Assembly (NCBI GenBank): GCA_956465555.1
Contig: OY101117.1
Span: 248,001 to 312,000 of the forward strand
DNA length: 64,000 nucleotides
Origin: Nitzschia sp. pyKryTriq1
Taxonomy: Eukaryota > Bacillariophyta > Bacillariophyceae > Bacillariales > Bacillariaceae
Direction of reading: 5' to 3'
Each line of letters starts with the position of its first letter. Within the stretch, counting starts at the first letter, position 1. This document shows positions 1 to 10,518 of the stretch, one piece after another. The notes under the pieces were generated by a model. The model worked only from the letters and a program-made list of their open reading frames with translations. It ran no database searches and had not been told where the DNA came from. The position numbers and the translations under genes are program-made.

Positions 1-95
1 AACGCACCACAGTACCGAGAAACGTCAAAAGTTATCGCCCACAAAAAGGAATATGTTACTTTCCTCAGTTGCTTCGTACTACTTAGTTAGCTACG

Positions 96-836
96 CTAGA
101 AACAAAAGCTACTAGTAGATGAACTCTCGTCCAGAGTTTGCGAACGAGGATGATGGGCCGTTCTATCCGTGGATGGCTCCCCCCAACGCTCTTTTCGTTG
201 AGGCAAAGGAGGAGAAACGGTTGCATTATTCTTTTTCCGTGATTGATGATTCAGCCCCACAAGATCGTGAAAGAAGAAATTATCCCAGGATCGAGACGCA
301 GAAATTTGTCGTCGAGGCGGTGGAGCACCATCAGCAGTAGTAGTTGTTGCAGTTGCTGGCCGTGCTGGTGGTTTTGACGGCGGTATTTGTTTTTTCTCTT
401 TACTATCGTCTAATGCAAACAGAGCGCTGGAAAGTACTATTTGTGAAGTGAGGATTGTCGGCCTCCTCGTACTTGAAGCGCTATGCCAACGACTGATTCT
501 CCTGCTTGCAATATCACAATGGTAGCGAGGGACAGAAAGGGACGGCGTGGTGGACCCCACCCGGGGGGATTCCTTCACGCCCCCTCTGGAAGGGAAAGAT
601 GGTCGTCTGACTGGAGGTGATATTGGACTTTCGTGACATGGAAGCGTGATTGATATGGTTCGAACCGCCGTTCTTGATGATGAGGAGTCCTCGTTTGTTG
701 CATCATTGTTCACGACGACACGTCGCGGATTATCATTGACTAGTGTCGCTATGATTGCCTTCTTCTCCACTTTCAGTTGCGAGAAAAACTTCGATAGATG
801 TGCAGTGGCTTGCGTTTCCTCTCCATTTGAAATCAT
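96..836 (-). CDS. hypothetical Ser/Thr/Arg-rich protein
   Basis: An open frame of 246 codons with an ATG at 836 and a stop at 96. The product is rich in Ser, Thr, Arg and Pro, with no signal peptide or membrane segment and no domain I recognise. Its composition resembles the Ser/Arg-rich proteins encoded between 6.8 and 18.4 kb, including short R-R-x-S/T patches that could be phosphorylation sites. The C-terminal half contains a less repetitive stretch around S-W-D-N-F-F-F-H-D-L. The frame is longer than expected by chance in this stop-rich spacer, which is the main support. It could still be a chance frame or one exon of a larger gene running off the left edge. Confidence 0.4.
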   Translation of the reverse strand: MISNGEETQATAHLSKFFSQLKVEKKAIIATLVNDNPRRVVVNNDATNEDSSSSRTAVRTISITLPCHESPISPPVRRPSFPSRGGVKESPRVGSTTPSLSVPRYHCDIASRRISRWHSASSTRRPTILTSQIVLSSALFALDDSKEKKQIPPSKPPARPATATTTTADGAPPPRRQISASRSWDNFFFHDLVGLNHQSRKKNNATVSPPLPQRKERWGEPSTDRTAHHPRSQTLDESSSTSSFCF

Positions 837-2301
837 CGTGCGTGGCTTTGTGTCGTCTCTCTACTAGGAGAGGAGCTTGTTAGTGTTTGTAAATTTGTGC
901 TATCGCTTGGAATAACCTAATAGCTCGCCTATTACATTAGTACGGAGAGAATAAAAAAATTCTGCTCAAAGTTTTTGGTAGAACAGGACTATCGGCGACT
1001 TAAATGAAAGGGGATTGCCGTGGTTGTAGTTCGGATTTAATAGAGGCCGTTTCTCTCCCTCAACAACACTGAGGGCTTATAACGTTTCTGGCTCTTCACG
1101 TACCAGCATTCCATGGATCGAATTGAGAACTACCATTCATATGGAGAGGACGAAGATGTTGTGGCTAGGCTTGCAGCAGCTACTACTAGCTATCAGGTTG
1201 GTATTAATTAGTATTCTCGCTCTACCGAGTTCTTGAATAAGCCCAATCTTCGTACAGTACTAGATTGTATGGTAATATGTTGTACGTGCGTATGTACAAG
1301 TAGCGGCAGAACCGAGAACACCCGGGATTGACTTCCCAAGCGCGGCGGCATTTTAGTCAACTGTCTGTGAGCTTTATTTTTTTTGAACAAAAATACACAA
1401 ACCAATTTCTACCCAATCGAACCCCCAAGGTACAATAATGTTGTATTAGAGTCAACGACTAACAACAAGCAACACTATCATTGCAGAGGGGTAAAGGTAC
1501 GAGTGCTGGTAGTAGACCATGAAAATATCAACAAGCGATTTACTTCTGCGTGGATCGTCATCATCATCATGACCTTTTCGATCACAATCAATATTGACGT
1601 GCTATAACTCTTGCGGATTAACTATTGTGACCTCTGGAGCTCAAAGGCGCGTTCGTTTTGAGACGTCATCATAAATCGAGTCTGACCGCCGTACAGACTG
1701 TACTTGGAGTCATTGGAATCGACTCGTGCTCGGTGTTCCGCGTGAAGCTCGCGAACCCGTGAATCGATTCAACTGACAATTCTAATGAAGATACCTTGTC
1801 TCAGACTAAGGATCTATAACTATTGTAATCTTGTCAACAAAGCAAGATCGATGACAAGATAGTATCCAAGATTGCATTCGACGAATGGTCATCTCAGATG
1901 ATTTGTAGTTCTAAGAATCTAATCATAATTTCTACAAACCAAACTTTGTGAATCCCTAATTTATCGCTATCGTTACAAAGCACGCAGGCAACGTCAGTTC
2001 GCCCGTCAGCTTTGAGTTCATACTAGTGCTGGTACTTCAGGTGGAACTCGTGAATTGAGATGGGTAGTGGAGGGAATCCTTACCTGCAATCCATGGAACG
2101 ACGGATTGTGGCCCACCACTCTAATCAATCCAATTATTTGTTCTCCTATTTCCCGCCGCTTTACAAGGGAGAGAAGCTAAGGGCTTCCCATCTACTGTAA
2201 TAGTCTCTAGTCCCCACTCTACTAGTAGAGTAGAGAGCTGAATAGTAATAGTCATGGGGCGATCCCTTCGCGCCATTTTCCTTCTGGTGGTCGGGTTCTC
2301 T
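837..2301. other. gene-free spacer
   Basis: About 1.5 kb with only short frames of up to 78 codons. I see no domain-bearing peptide, RNA gene or mobile element. The last part is the 3' flank of the minus-strand gene ending at 2302. Confidence 0.5.
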
Positions 2302-4161
2302 CTAGTGTTGTTTAGCTTTCTTATTCTTTGATTTGGGTTTCCCAAAAAGAAGGCCAACGAGCCAGGCTATGGCTGCTAGAAAGAATGGGACGAGGTAATC
2401 AAAGAGCATGGAATGTAAGGTCGCGAGGACAACCGTCGAGTTTGAATCTGCTTTGTTCTCTGCCTTGCTCGATGAGGAGGATGCTTTAGTTGCCTTGGTC
2501 TTGTTTTTGTTGGAAACTTCTTGAGACGGTCGCTCTGTAATTGCTTCGTCCTCGATAGTTTTGACTCCGCCACTACTACCTTTTTTCTTTTTGTTCTTCT
2601 TCTTGGCCTTGCCACCGCTCTTTGCTTCGTTCGAAATTGCCACCGGGCCCTCGTTCTTTGCGTGACCTTGTTCCTTTTTGTCGCCTGGTCCTTGTTCTTC
2701 TTCTTCCTCGTCGCCCCCATCATCATCCTCGCCAGCATCGTCGTCGCTGCTGCTGTCATCGTCGTCGTTTGCCATCATGGCACCAAACACGTCACCCTTT
2801 TGGAGCCTGGCCTTTTTCTTGGCTTGTGCCGATTGTTTGGTTTCTGTCGGAGTGACCCATTTGGAGATGGGCACCCGAACCTTGGTTTTGGCGGATACCG
2901 TACTGCTGGCCCCGCCACTGGCCTTGCCACCGCCACTACCACTACCACCTATTGCAGCTCTCTTGGATCCACCAGCCCCACCACCACTGCCAATACCGAA
3001 TTGGGATTGAAATTGTTTTCGAGATGCTTTCAAGCGAGATTCAAAGATATCATCGTCTTCCAACCATCCTCGACTCGCCTGTTCTAAATCATGAATCTGT
3101 TCGAGCAATTCCATCTTTTTACCCAATAATTGGGTATCCGAAACACTCAATAATCGATTCGAATGCTCGTCCAAATGCTGGAGTGGTGCCAATTGTTTCC
3201 ATAACTTGCCCAACGCTGCATGATTTTGGAGTTGGGCAGGTTCCTTGGGTGTAATCTCGTGCAACTTGTCATGTCGCTCTTGGACTTTGGCAATCATGGC
3301 CTTGGTTTTCTTATTGCTGCCTCCTCCTGCTTGAGCTGCTTTCAACTCCTGGAGCCGTTGCTCATTTTGATGTTGCAAATATTCGAGCTCTGGTTTCGTC
3401 AAATCGCCTCGATCGACATGGGCTTGCGATTGACTTTGCAAATACTCTCGTTTGTCAGCTAATTCCCGACATGATTCATAAAAGGATTGTTGACTAGCGG
3501 ACAACAATTGACCAGTCATGAGTAGCTCATCGCATTCCTTCATTTGAGCTAGAATCGAATCGTCCAGTAACTGTAATAACGCCTTCTTTTGAGACCATGT
3601 CGGACATTTAGACTGGACCATGTTGGTAAAGACATTCAAGGTGGAGATGGCCACTTTGGACTCTAACGATCCTTGGGTGAGAAGAGCTCCCTCTTCGACA
3701 ACGTCCTCGTCATGGGTATTGCTACCGTCGGCGGCGGACTGGTTCTTGTTCTTTCCACCACCCACTTTGGGAAAGACAACGACAGTTTTGAGATTCTTAC
3801 CCGTATCGTGCTGTAGTTTGTACATACCGGCACACTCGACAATACAACTCGCTCCTCGATCTTCCGAAAAGCCCAAGGATTGCAAGGACGTTGTGACCAT
3901 TTTCAAGGCTTGAGCATCATATTTTTGTCTTGCTTGTTTCCCTGCTCCAACTACCAGCGTAATACGAATCATGTTGCCTTCTACTAGTAGCGGCAGTGGC
4001 TGTTGAAAGGCATCCTGCACAACAGCTTCAATCGTTGCCGCGGGCAAACCTCCCAAATCAAAGGTTTCCGATTCGGTCGAGTTCCGAATCGTCAACGCCA
4101 AACCATGCACTGGTGCTAATGATGATGACTGTGATGGCGGTGGTGGTGATGATTCTACCAT
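2302..4161 (-). CDS. coiled-coil, tail-anchored membrane protein of unknown function
   Basis: A 619-residue protein read as one exon from the ATG at 4161. Residues about 15-135 form a compact, non-repetitive region containing I-R-I-T-L-V-V-G-A-G-K and later V-E-C-A-G-M-Y-K-L. This looks like a folded domain, but I do not recognise the family. A helical, coiled-coil-prone part follows (about 165-370, rich in Gln, Glu, Leu and Lys). After it come Gly/Ser linkers, an acidic Asp/Glu run and Lys-rich patches. A single hydrophobic segment near the end (about 580-605, L-V-P-F-F-L-A-A-I-A-W-L-V-G) followed by a basic tail gives a tail-anchored topology with the bulk in the cytosol. The overall plan suggests a scaffold or tether on an internal membrane, but that is inference. 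It lies head to head with the plastid protein gene starting at 4738. Confidence 0.85.
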   Translation of the reverse strand: MVESSPPPPSQSSSLAPVHGLALTIRNSTESETFDLGGLPAATIEAVVQDAFQQPLPLLVEGNMIRITLVVGAGKQARQKYDAQALKMVTTSLQSLGFSEDRGASCIVECAGMYKLQHDTGKNLKTVVVFPKVGGGKNKNQSAADGSNTHDEDVVEEGALLTQGSLESKVAISTLNVFTNMVQSKCPTWSQKKALLQLLDDSILAQMKECDELLMTGQLLSASQQSFYESCRELADKREYLQSQSQAHVDRGDLTKPELEYLQHQNEQRLQELKAAQAGGGSNKKTKAMIAKVQERHDKLHEITPKEPAQLQNHAALGKLWKQLAPLQHLDEHSNRLLSVSDTQLLGKKMELLEQIHDLEQASRGWLEDDDIFESRLKASRKQFQSQFGIGSGGGAGGSKRAAIGGSGSGGGKASGGASSTVSAKTKVRVPISKWVTPTETKQSAQAKKKARLQKGDVFGAMMANDDDDSSSDDDAGEDDDGGDEEEEEQGPGDKKEQGHAKNEGPVAISNEAKSGGKAKKKNKKKKGSSGGVKTIEDEAITERPSQEVSNKNKTKATKASSSSSKAENKADSNSTVVLATLHSMLFDYLVPFFLAAIAWLVGLLFGKPKSKNKKAKQH

Positions 4162-4737
4162 GATGATTTTGATTTGAAACGACTCGAATCAGCTCTTTCT
4201 TAGCTGCCTAGTAGTAGTAGCAGTTCGAGGTAAAATAGTATGTAGTCGAACAATATATACAGGTACAAGCGAGGATGGGATGGTTGTGTGCTGTAGTGGA
4301 TGGGCATTGATGCGAACAAGGATCGCCTACTAGCCTAATGCGCAGGCTGAGTGCTCATGGTCATTATTTTGCTTGGCTTCGGAATACTACGTGCCTGCGT
4401 ATGTAGCACTTCTTTTTGGCTTCGCGATCTTCGCTTTTCCCGCCAGATTACTTTTTGGTATGATACATATTCATACCGGGAACTGCGACGCGACAGACGG
4501 ACGGTCGCGCTTTCATCGCGATCCGATCATCAGACAGGTTCCACTTGGAAGAAGATCAGAGGGAGAAGAAAGCGACGGACATATCACGCGTTCTGAAGAA
4601 TCGCATCGCGCCGCATCTATCTATTCACACCAAAAGACACATCAACAATCAACAACTAATAAAACCGAACGAACAACATGCTCTCCACAACATACACAAT
4701 GGCACTGCATGATTGGTAGATTGATTGGTAGGATACG
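4162..4737. promoter_or_regulatory. shared upstream region of two divergent genes
   Basis: A 576-bp spacer between the divergent starts at 4161 (minus) and 4738 (plus). It must hold both promoters and 5' leaders. A purine/CA-rich stretch just before 4738 looks like a leader. I see no certain core promoter element. Confidence 0.45.
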
Positions 4738-5673
4738 ATGATGAGGATGTACGACGACCGGAGACTCCCGTGTTCTTTTCTACCATCATCAGTCGTTATT
4801 TTTATGCTGCTGTTGCTGCTGTTGCTTGGTTCCTCGACGCCGCCTATTACGTGGGCGTTTGCCACACCACCCATCATCAAAGGAACGGCCGGTAGCACCA
4901 ACAGCGCCTTATCTTCTTCGCCCATCCCGCCGCCGCCGCCTATTTCCATGCCCGTCTGGTCCCTTGCCTGTCCTACGGCTGCCATTCATAGTGCTGCTGC
5001 TGCTGATGATGATGATGATGATAATAATACTGAAGATACGCAATTATTTTCAACTTCCATGAACATTATGACATTTTGTACTCCCGTTTCCATTTCACCC
5101 AAATTATGGGCCTTGGCCTTGTATCATGATACTCAAACCAAAGACTCCTTTCTCCATCATGGCAGGGGAATATTGCAATTGTTGACACGTCAACCCAGCC
5201 ATCATCATCATCAGGATCTAATTTCAATACTGGGAAAACAGTCAGGATATCAAGTGAATAAAGAAGAAGAATGCCGAAAAGTAGGGGTTGGATGGAAAGA
5301 GGCAACGCCTTCTCCTTCTTCCATGAGTGCTACTGATGCGGACGATGGCACAACTACTACCAACCTGCAAAGGCAACAACAACAACAACAACGACGACGA
5401 CGACATCACGTCTTGCCCCATTGTGCCACGTATTTGGAAATGACCGTCCAATCCACGGTAGATGCAGGAGATCATATAGTGGCAATTTGTCAAGTGACAA
5501 ATACGGGACGATGGAATGACGATACAGACGCCTTGGAATGGCTCAGTGGGGAGGATGATGATGATGATGATGATGATGAAGGACCACCACCACCACCACC
5601 ACCCCAGCAGGAGCCCTTGGATGCTCCCGAGGTACTTTACACTGGTTGGCTCCGAAAACAAGGAATATTATGA
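4738..5673 (+). CDS. plastid-targeted flavin reductase-like (FMN-binding split barrel) protein
   Basis: A 311-residue protein. The N-terminus has a hydrophobic signal core (residues about 17-31, a Leu run), then T-W-A-F-A-T-P at 38-44. This matches the A-F cleavage motif at the junction of signal and transit peptides in diatom plastid preproteins. From about residue 69 the sequence fits the flavin reductase-like domain: an opening strand M-P-V-W-S-L-A-C-P, then M-N-I-M-T-F-C-T-P-V, W-A-L-A-L-Y-H-D-T, and near the end A-G-D-H-I-V-A-I-C-Q-V, closing with L-Y-T-G-W-L-R-K-Q-G-I-L. Family members bind FMN and often reduce flavin with NAD(P)H; the substrate here is unknown. Low-complexity inserts (Asp, Gln/Arg, and Asp then Pro runs) interrupt the domain. 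The ATG is the first of three nearby Met codons. Confidence 0.8.
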   Translation: MMRMYDDRRLPCSFLPSSVVIFMLLLLLLLGSSTPPITWAFATPPIIKGTAGSTNSALSSSPIPPPPPISMPVWSLACPTAAIHSAAAADDDDDDNNTEDTQLFSTSMNIMTFCTPVSISPKLWALALYHDTQTKDSFLHHGRGILQLLTRQPSHHHHQDLISILGKQSGYQVNKEEECRKVGVGWKEATPSPSSMSATDADDGTTTTNLQRQQQQQQRRRRHHVLPHCATYLEMTVQSTVDAGDHIVAICQVTNTGRWNDDTDALEWLSGEDDDDDDDDEGPPPPPPPQQEPLDAPEVLYTGWLRKQGIL

Positions 5674-6858
5674 AAAAGGAGGATGACGCCCGTGCTGGCG
5701 TGGCATACTACTATCGGAACCAGCAGGTGCTGGACCAAGATTGGAAAATGTCGTAGGGGGAAGAAAACTCGGTGTATCGATGTTCCTGGTCCCGACTCCC
5801 AATACTACTACTACTACTACTACTACTACTACCAGAGGCAGTGGTCCACCGGAGATTAGAAGATACTTTCTCTGGACCCCCAACCCCGCTACACTTCTTG
5901 AATCATGTGCGACGGCAATACGTGGGTGTCACATCCAGATTAGTAGAGCTACCAGTACTACCGTGAGATTTTGGGACTACTGTACACGATCGTCTCCGCT
6001 CACAATACTAGTACTAGACTACCGGTAGATGTAGTATCTCGCCGAGGTGAGAGACGCTCTCGCAAGAACAATCATCATGCTTTCCTCCTCGCGGCGGCGG
6101 CGAATTGTAAAAACTCAGATCATGATCATACAGCAGCAGCTCTGAAAAACAATAAATATCATGGGAAGGAAGGATCTCGAAAAGTTAGCTACTGCATTGT
6201 ACAGGCAGGCCAGCTACTATGGCCACTCTCTACTATCTAGTAGTCAAAGTACTTTAGTACGAGTAGTAGAGCAAATCGCTCCCCTTAAAATATTATTTAT
6301 TATTCACTAACTCTCCAAATGCTTCGACTGATCCGACTAGCGAAGAGGGAAGCTGACGTCATTGTTGTTTGGACGAACCGAACCTGCGCCAGTCCGCGCG
6401 GGCTGGTCGTCATCGGAGAAATTAGAGGTCTCCCTACATACCGGTACATTATATATGCATATATATATGGTCTTTCCGGGCAACTGAAAGCTGTCACCTA
6501 TTTAACGACAGGAATTTTTTGTTATAGTGTTTGAATATCCGGCATATTTTTTCGCCTTTTTCCACCGCAATAATTATCACCCGGACGTTTCTTGCACTCC
6601 TGCTTTTAAAAAAATAAAAAAAATAATAGCATTACCAGTACTGTAATAGCGCTTCAATACCGCGCTGCAATAAATATGCGTTTTGCCCTCTCGGGTGGAA
6701 AAAACCAAAAATTGTGACACCAACGAATTCAGAAAACATTATTGTATGATGCTGCGACGAGAGCTGCTCGTAATTCCCCCCGCAATCTATTATTATCCAT
6801 CTCGACCGCATCCATCTTTCTCATATTGGTCTACTAGCATAGAGTTATATATTACACC
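5674..6858. other. gene-free spacer with microsatellite
   Basis: No supported gene. It contains a (TAC)n run at about 5803-5832, numerous stop codons, and AT-rich stretches at 6280-6310 and 6600-6640. The final 100 bases are the leader of the gene at 6859. Confidence 0.5.
5803..5832. repeat. (TAC)n microsatellite
   Basis: Ten uninterrupted TAC units in spacer DNA; other triplet runs in the window lie mostly inside coding frames. Confidence 0.95.
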
Positions 6859-8406
6859 ATGCCTCCATTCGACTTTCCTTCTGATGCTGATTTGGCGATG
6901 AGGAGCCCCCCTCCTCCTCAAGACTCATCTTCGCCGGGCATCAGTACTTGTAGCACCGGCAGCAGCAAGCAGCAGCAGCAACTCCCAAATGCATTCGAGA
7001 AGCTTCGAACAAAACTGGCATCTGCAGACACGCCAGCCATTGAGAAGAAAAAGCCAGTGAAAATTGACTTGACCAACGAAAAGCTGCTTTCCGCATTAGG
7101 TGTGAGACTGGCCCGGCAGGAGAGTACCAAAAGCTGCTTCAGCAGCAGCATGATTTCTTTTCCCGACGACGAGGGTTTTGGTGCATCATCCGCTAAGAGC
7201 AGCAGGAACCACCAGCAGCATGATGAGCATGATTTCCCTCTTCTTTCCAGGCGTTCCTGTTCCGTGGGCGATGCCAAAGTGTTGGAAAGGGCCAAATTGC
7301 CATCAGCCTCGTCGTCGTCGTCGTCGTCGCCGTCAAATACTGGAAGTTCTTGGCGACGAACCCGTCGAGACAATCTGTACAACAAGATGCAACGCCAAGG
7401 ATCCAACAAGGGTTCCAGTCTCCTCGCGGTGGAGGCGCCCACGACTCCCTCAAGCTGCTGTGCTGGCGCTCCTCGTCGTCGTTCGCGAAGTCTGAGCCGT
7501 TCTTCGGCACGACAACGGCCAACAAGCACGACAACTAGTACTACTAATACTGAAATGAACTCCTCGGCGAACTCTATTAATAGCAGAGGAAGAGGACGAC
7601 GCTCCGGTCGACGCTCGGAAGGAGAAGCTACTACAATAGAACAAGCGTCGCAGGAAAAGGACACGACGGGTCGACGCAGCAGCCGAGGTCGTTCTCGGAG
7701 CATGGCCCGTGCTAGTGGTGCTGGTGCTCGTTCAGCACGCTCCAGAAGTCTCGATGCGGCAACTCGCTCTTCTAATTATTTGGTGCGCGAAAGTCGTCTC
7801 GAGCCTACTACAACTCCTACTACGCCTACTACGCCTAGACGAGCCATGCGAGGAAGGAGGTCTTCCATGACGAACGGCACTACTAGCACCAACCAGCATG
7901 TAACGACGACGACGACCACCACCACCACCAGCTGCAGCGATGAACAACAACAAGATACCATTGGTCGTTCCTCTTCGCATTCCGCTATCGTCCGTCGCCG
8001 GAGATATCTACGTACAGAGAGTGGCAAGAGCATTGTTATGGCCGATAGTACTACTAGTGGTGAACAAGGAGAACCATCTTCCTCCTCCTCCATCTTTCCG
8101 CCACCGCCACCGGTAGCAACACCACCCCGCCCCGAACGTCGATACAGCGGAGGTGGTAGCAGGTCTGCTGGTTCTTCCTCGCCCCGTTGTTCCAGCAGGA
8201 GTCCTCGACGAGATCGACGCAGATCCATTAGTGGTGGAGCAGGGCGTCGGCAGCAGCTCTCGTCAGATACAAATAGTGCTGGTGGTTGTACTACTACAAT
8301 CAACAATAAGGATCGGCCAGTGCGAAGGGCATTCAAGCGAGTATCGTCGTCTGCTTCCAATAATATCGCCACCAGCAGCAGCGGTGAAAAGTGGCTGCTA
8401 GAGTAG
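6859..8406 (+). CDS. Ser/Arg-rich, largely disordered protein
   Basis: A 515-residue protein starting at the ATG in the context ACACC-ATG. Residues about 35-90 are the only non-repetitive part (F-E-K-L-R-T-K-L-A-S-A-D and L-L-S-A-L-G-V-R-L-A-R-Q). The rest is dominated by Ser, Arg, Thr and Gly, with R-S-R-S-L-S-R-S and R-G-R-S-R-S-M-A-R type patches, poly-Ser, poly-Thr and a Pro run. There is no RRM, signal peptide or membrane segment. RS patches resemble those of SR splicing factors, but without an RNA-binding domain that role cannot be assigned. It heads the Ser/Arg-rich cluster, though it lacks the boxes shared by the genes at 10519 and 13911. Confidence 0.7.
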   Translation: MPPFDFPSDADLAMRSPPPPQDSSSPGISTCSTGSSKQQQQLPNAFEKLRTKLASADTPAIEKKKPVKIDLTNEKLLSALGVRLARQESTKSCFSSSMISFPDDEGFGASSAKSSRNHQQHDEHDFPLLSRRSCSVGDAKVLERAKLPSASSSSSSSPSNTGSSWRRTRRDNLYNKMQRQGSNKGSSLLAVEAPTTPSSCCAGAPRRRSRSLSRSSARQRPTSTTTSTTNTEMNSSANSINSRGRGRRSGRRSEGEATTIEQASQEKDTTGRRSSRGRSRSMARASGAGARSARSRSLDAATRSSNYLVRESRLEPTTTPTTPTTPRRAMRGRRSSMTNGTTSTNQHVTTTTTTTTTSCSDEQQQDTIGRSSSHSAIVRRRRYLRTESGKSIVMADSTTSGEQGEPSSSSSIFPPPPPVATPPRPERRYSGGGSRSAGSSSPRCSSRSPRRDRRRSISGGAGRRQQLSSDTNSAGGCTTTINNKDRPVRRAFKRVSSSASNNIATSSSGEKWLLE

Positions 8407-9139
8407 AGACGACGACAAGGAGCAGTAGTAACAAGAAGAACAAATATCACTTTCTTCCTATTACACTATATACCACGTACTCCAGAACGCATGGCGTGAT
8501 CTCCTATACTCGGACTGTAATCGAGCAGGCTATATTGCAGCAGCATTAGTAATAGCCATCTCGCCACTCGTTCCTACTACTTGAGCTAGAGTAGAGGTGC
8601 GCCTCTGGTGGTACCACTTTTTTGCACTCTACCGGTAGTAAGTTGTTCTCGAACAGCTTTAATAGTTGATAGTGAGTCTACTATAGTATGTTGTTGCTGA
8701 AAGCGTATCGGTACAGTACTGTATCCTCCTCGTTGGTGGTGATCGGCAGTGAATTTAAAAGAAGCACCGGCCGCAGCACAGCCCGAAACCCAGACCTCCT
8801 CGAAGCAGGCGCAGTATTACCAAGTACAAATACTATAGACTTAGTACTACGGTCTTGTGAGATATTCTCGTAAAATAGATGATGCAAAAAGTGCTAATAG
8901 TATTAGTATGATAGTAGTGGTACAAACCTAGCGACACTAGTCCTAGAAGGCTTGTTGATTTGAGAATGGAAAAATGCTCGTCTGACAAAGAAGAAGAAGA
9001 AAATGGAAGAGACGAGATTTAGCCAGCACCAGAAGAATTTTTGCTAGCACCAGGACGAGCGACGATCGGCGGCGGATCAAATAGCAGCAAGGGCTTCTTT
9101 ATCATCAACCCCCCGAGAAAATGCGCGCATCCCTGTGTT
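8407..9139. other. gene-free spacer
   Basis: Spacer between convergent ends. Only short frames are seen. CTAG/GTAC-rich words are frequent near 8500-8650. Confidence 0.5.
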
Positions 9140-9826
9140 CTACTGCCGAGATTCTTGTAGTAGTACGCCTCGAAATTTGGATCTGCTAGCCGAAGAAAGG
9201 GGATTGTGCTGAAGTTCCAACCGATGATTGTGGCTAGGAGTAGCACCAGCAGAGGCAAGCTTGTTGTTGATGTGTGGCTTGGAGGACCCAGCACCACCAC
9301 TAGTAGTAGTAGTAGTACTAGTTTGACCCTTTTTACGATTTTCTTCCACGACTGGAGATAGCTGCTGGTGGATGGAAGTCGTCGGGGAGGAAGTCTTGCG
9401 TTCACGTTGCCGGTGTTGGCCAGCCTGATGGCGGCGTTCACGGGAGGGCGTCACCATCAGAACAGACGAACACAATCCGCTACTAGTACTAGTACTAGTA
9501 CTAGTCTTGTTCGCCGTCGTGGTCGACGACCCTGCCCCCCATCGTGATTCTCCTCGAGTATGGTCCGATACGTCCAGCGATTGCTTTCGGGTGAGACGAA
9601 CAGAAGGGTTCGTGGCTCGAGGGAGGCTCAACGGGGCAAGCGGCTGATGCTGTTGTTCAGGACGAAAACGTTCGCGAAGAGCTCGATTCTTGGGATTGTC
9701 CAGTGCCATTCTCGCATTATCCACCACCAGAGAAACTCCTCTCTCCCGTTGTTGTTGGCCTTTGCCGAATGCATCAGAGGTCGACAAAAGGTCTTGGATG
9801 AATGATCCTAGAGGATGCTGGCCCAT
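9140..9826 (-). CDS. Ser/Thr/Arg-rich protein, 5' end uncertain
   Basis: The open frame continues upstream of the chosen ATG (9826) to about 9900 without another ATG. That extension (S-I-D-N-T-L-L-E-H-Y-L-V-S-L-L) looks coding, so an upstream exon or a sequence error is possible. From the ATG the product has 228 residues: M-G-Q-H-P-L-G-S-F-I-Q-D-L-L, then a helical stretch with V-D-N-A-R-M-A-L-D-N-P-K-N-R-A-L-R-E-R, then a Ser/Thr/Arg-rich low-complexity tail including an alternating Thr-Ser run encoded by ACTAGT repeats near 9480-9502. The tail composition matches the surrounding Ser/Arg-rich genes; it is the one member of the cluster core on the minus strand. Function is unknown. Confidence 0.55.
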   Translation of the reverse strand: MGQHPLGSFIQDLLSTSDAFGKGQQQRERGVSLVVDNARMALDNPKNRALRERFRPEQQHQPLAPLSLPRATNPSVRLTRKQSLDVSDHTRGESRWGAGSSTTTANKTSTSTSTSSGLCSSVLMVTPSRERRHQAGQHRQRERKTSSPTTSIHQQLSPVVEENRKKGQTSTTTTTSGGAGSSKPHINNKLASAGATPSHNHRLELQHNPLSSASRSKFRGVLLQESRQ

Positions 9827-10518
9827 TTGTTCTAATTGCTCTACCGGTAATAGTGACACCAGATAGTGTTCCAATAGAGTGTTGTCGATGGAAACGAGAG
9901 GGGAAATATGAATTCAATGAAGAAGAAGCAAAAAAGGTTAGATCGCGCCAAATGAAGGCGAAACCGCGCCCACGCACCACGTTGAATGAATGAGCGGACT
10001 CCAGTTCCAGTCGCGTCAGTGCAATGATGTGGTCGCTGTTTTGTGGGTTCAAGCGTGTTTGAAATGATCTGAGGCTTCCGACTACTCCATGAGGCATATA
10101 TCGTTTGACGTTGCATTCGTGAAAGGAAACCTTCTCGCCACAAAATAGTAGATATCTTTTAAAAAGACATACCTACTACTAGTCATTAATTGGAAAACAT
10201 CAAATATGACTTCAATGAGTAATACTATGACTTCATGAGTGCCAGGGCTATTATAAATCGAATAGAAATACGAGTACAAGAGAGAGGAGAACTTCTTTTG
10301 CTTGTAGTAGAATAAGTACCGCTACTTGGTGGTACAGTACATACTACTAGAGTATAGTGTTGTGATATTACTATAGGTTCATCGCGCGGGCCGCCGCGAA
10401 CCGCATGGTGGAAACTTGTAATGGCAAAAAACAGCAACAGCCGCGGTAGATGAGAAAATATACAGTAACAACCATCATATTTTCCTCCTTCCATTTGTAT
10501 TATTGATTATTATTGATC
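9827..10518. other. spacer between divergent genes
   Basis: Holds the 5' regions of the minus gene ending near 9826-9900 and the plus gene at 10519. I see no further gene. Confidence 0.45.

Noticed and set aside
7776-8450. 224-codon minus-strand frame rich in Leu and Val
   Set aside because: Mirror of the Ser/Arg-rich gene on the plus strand; its hydrophobic look comes from the complement of Ser/Arg/Thr codons.
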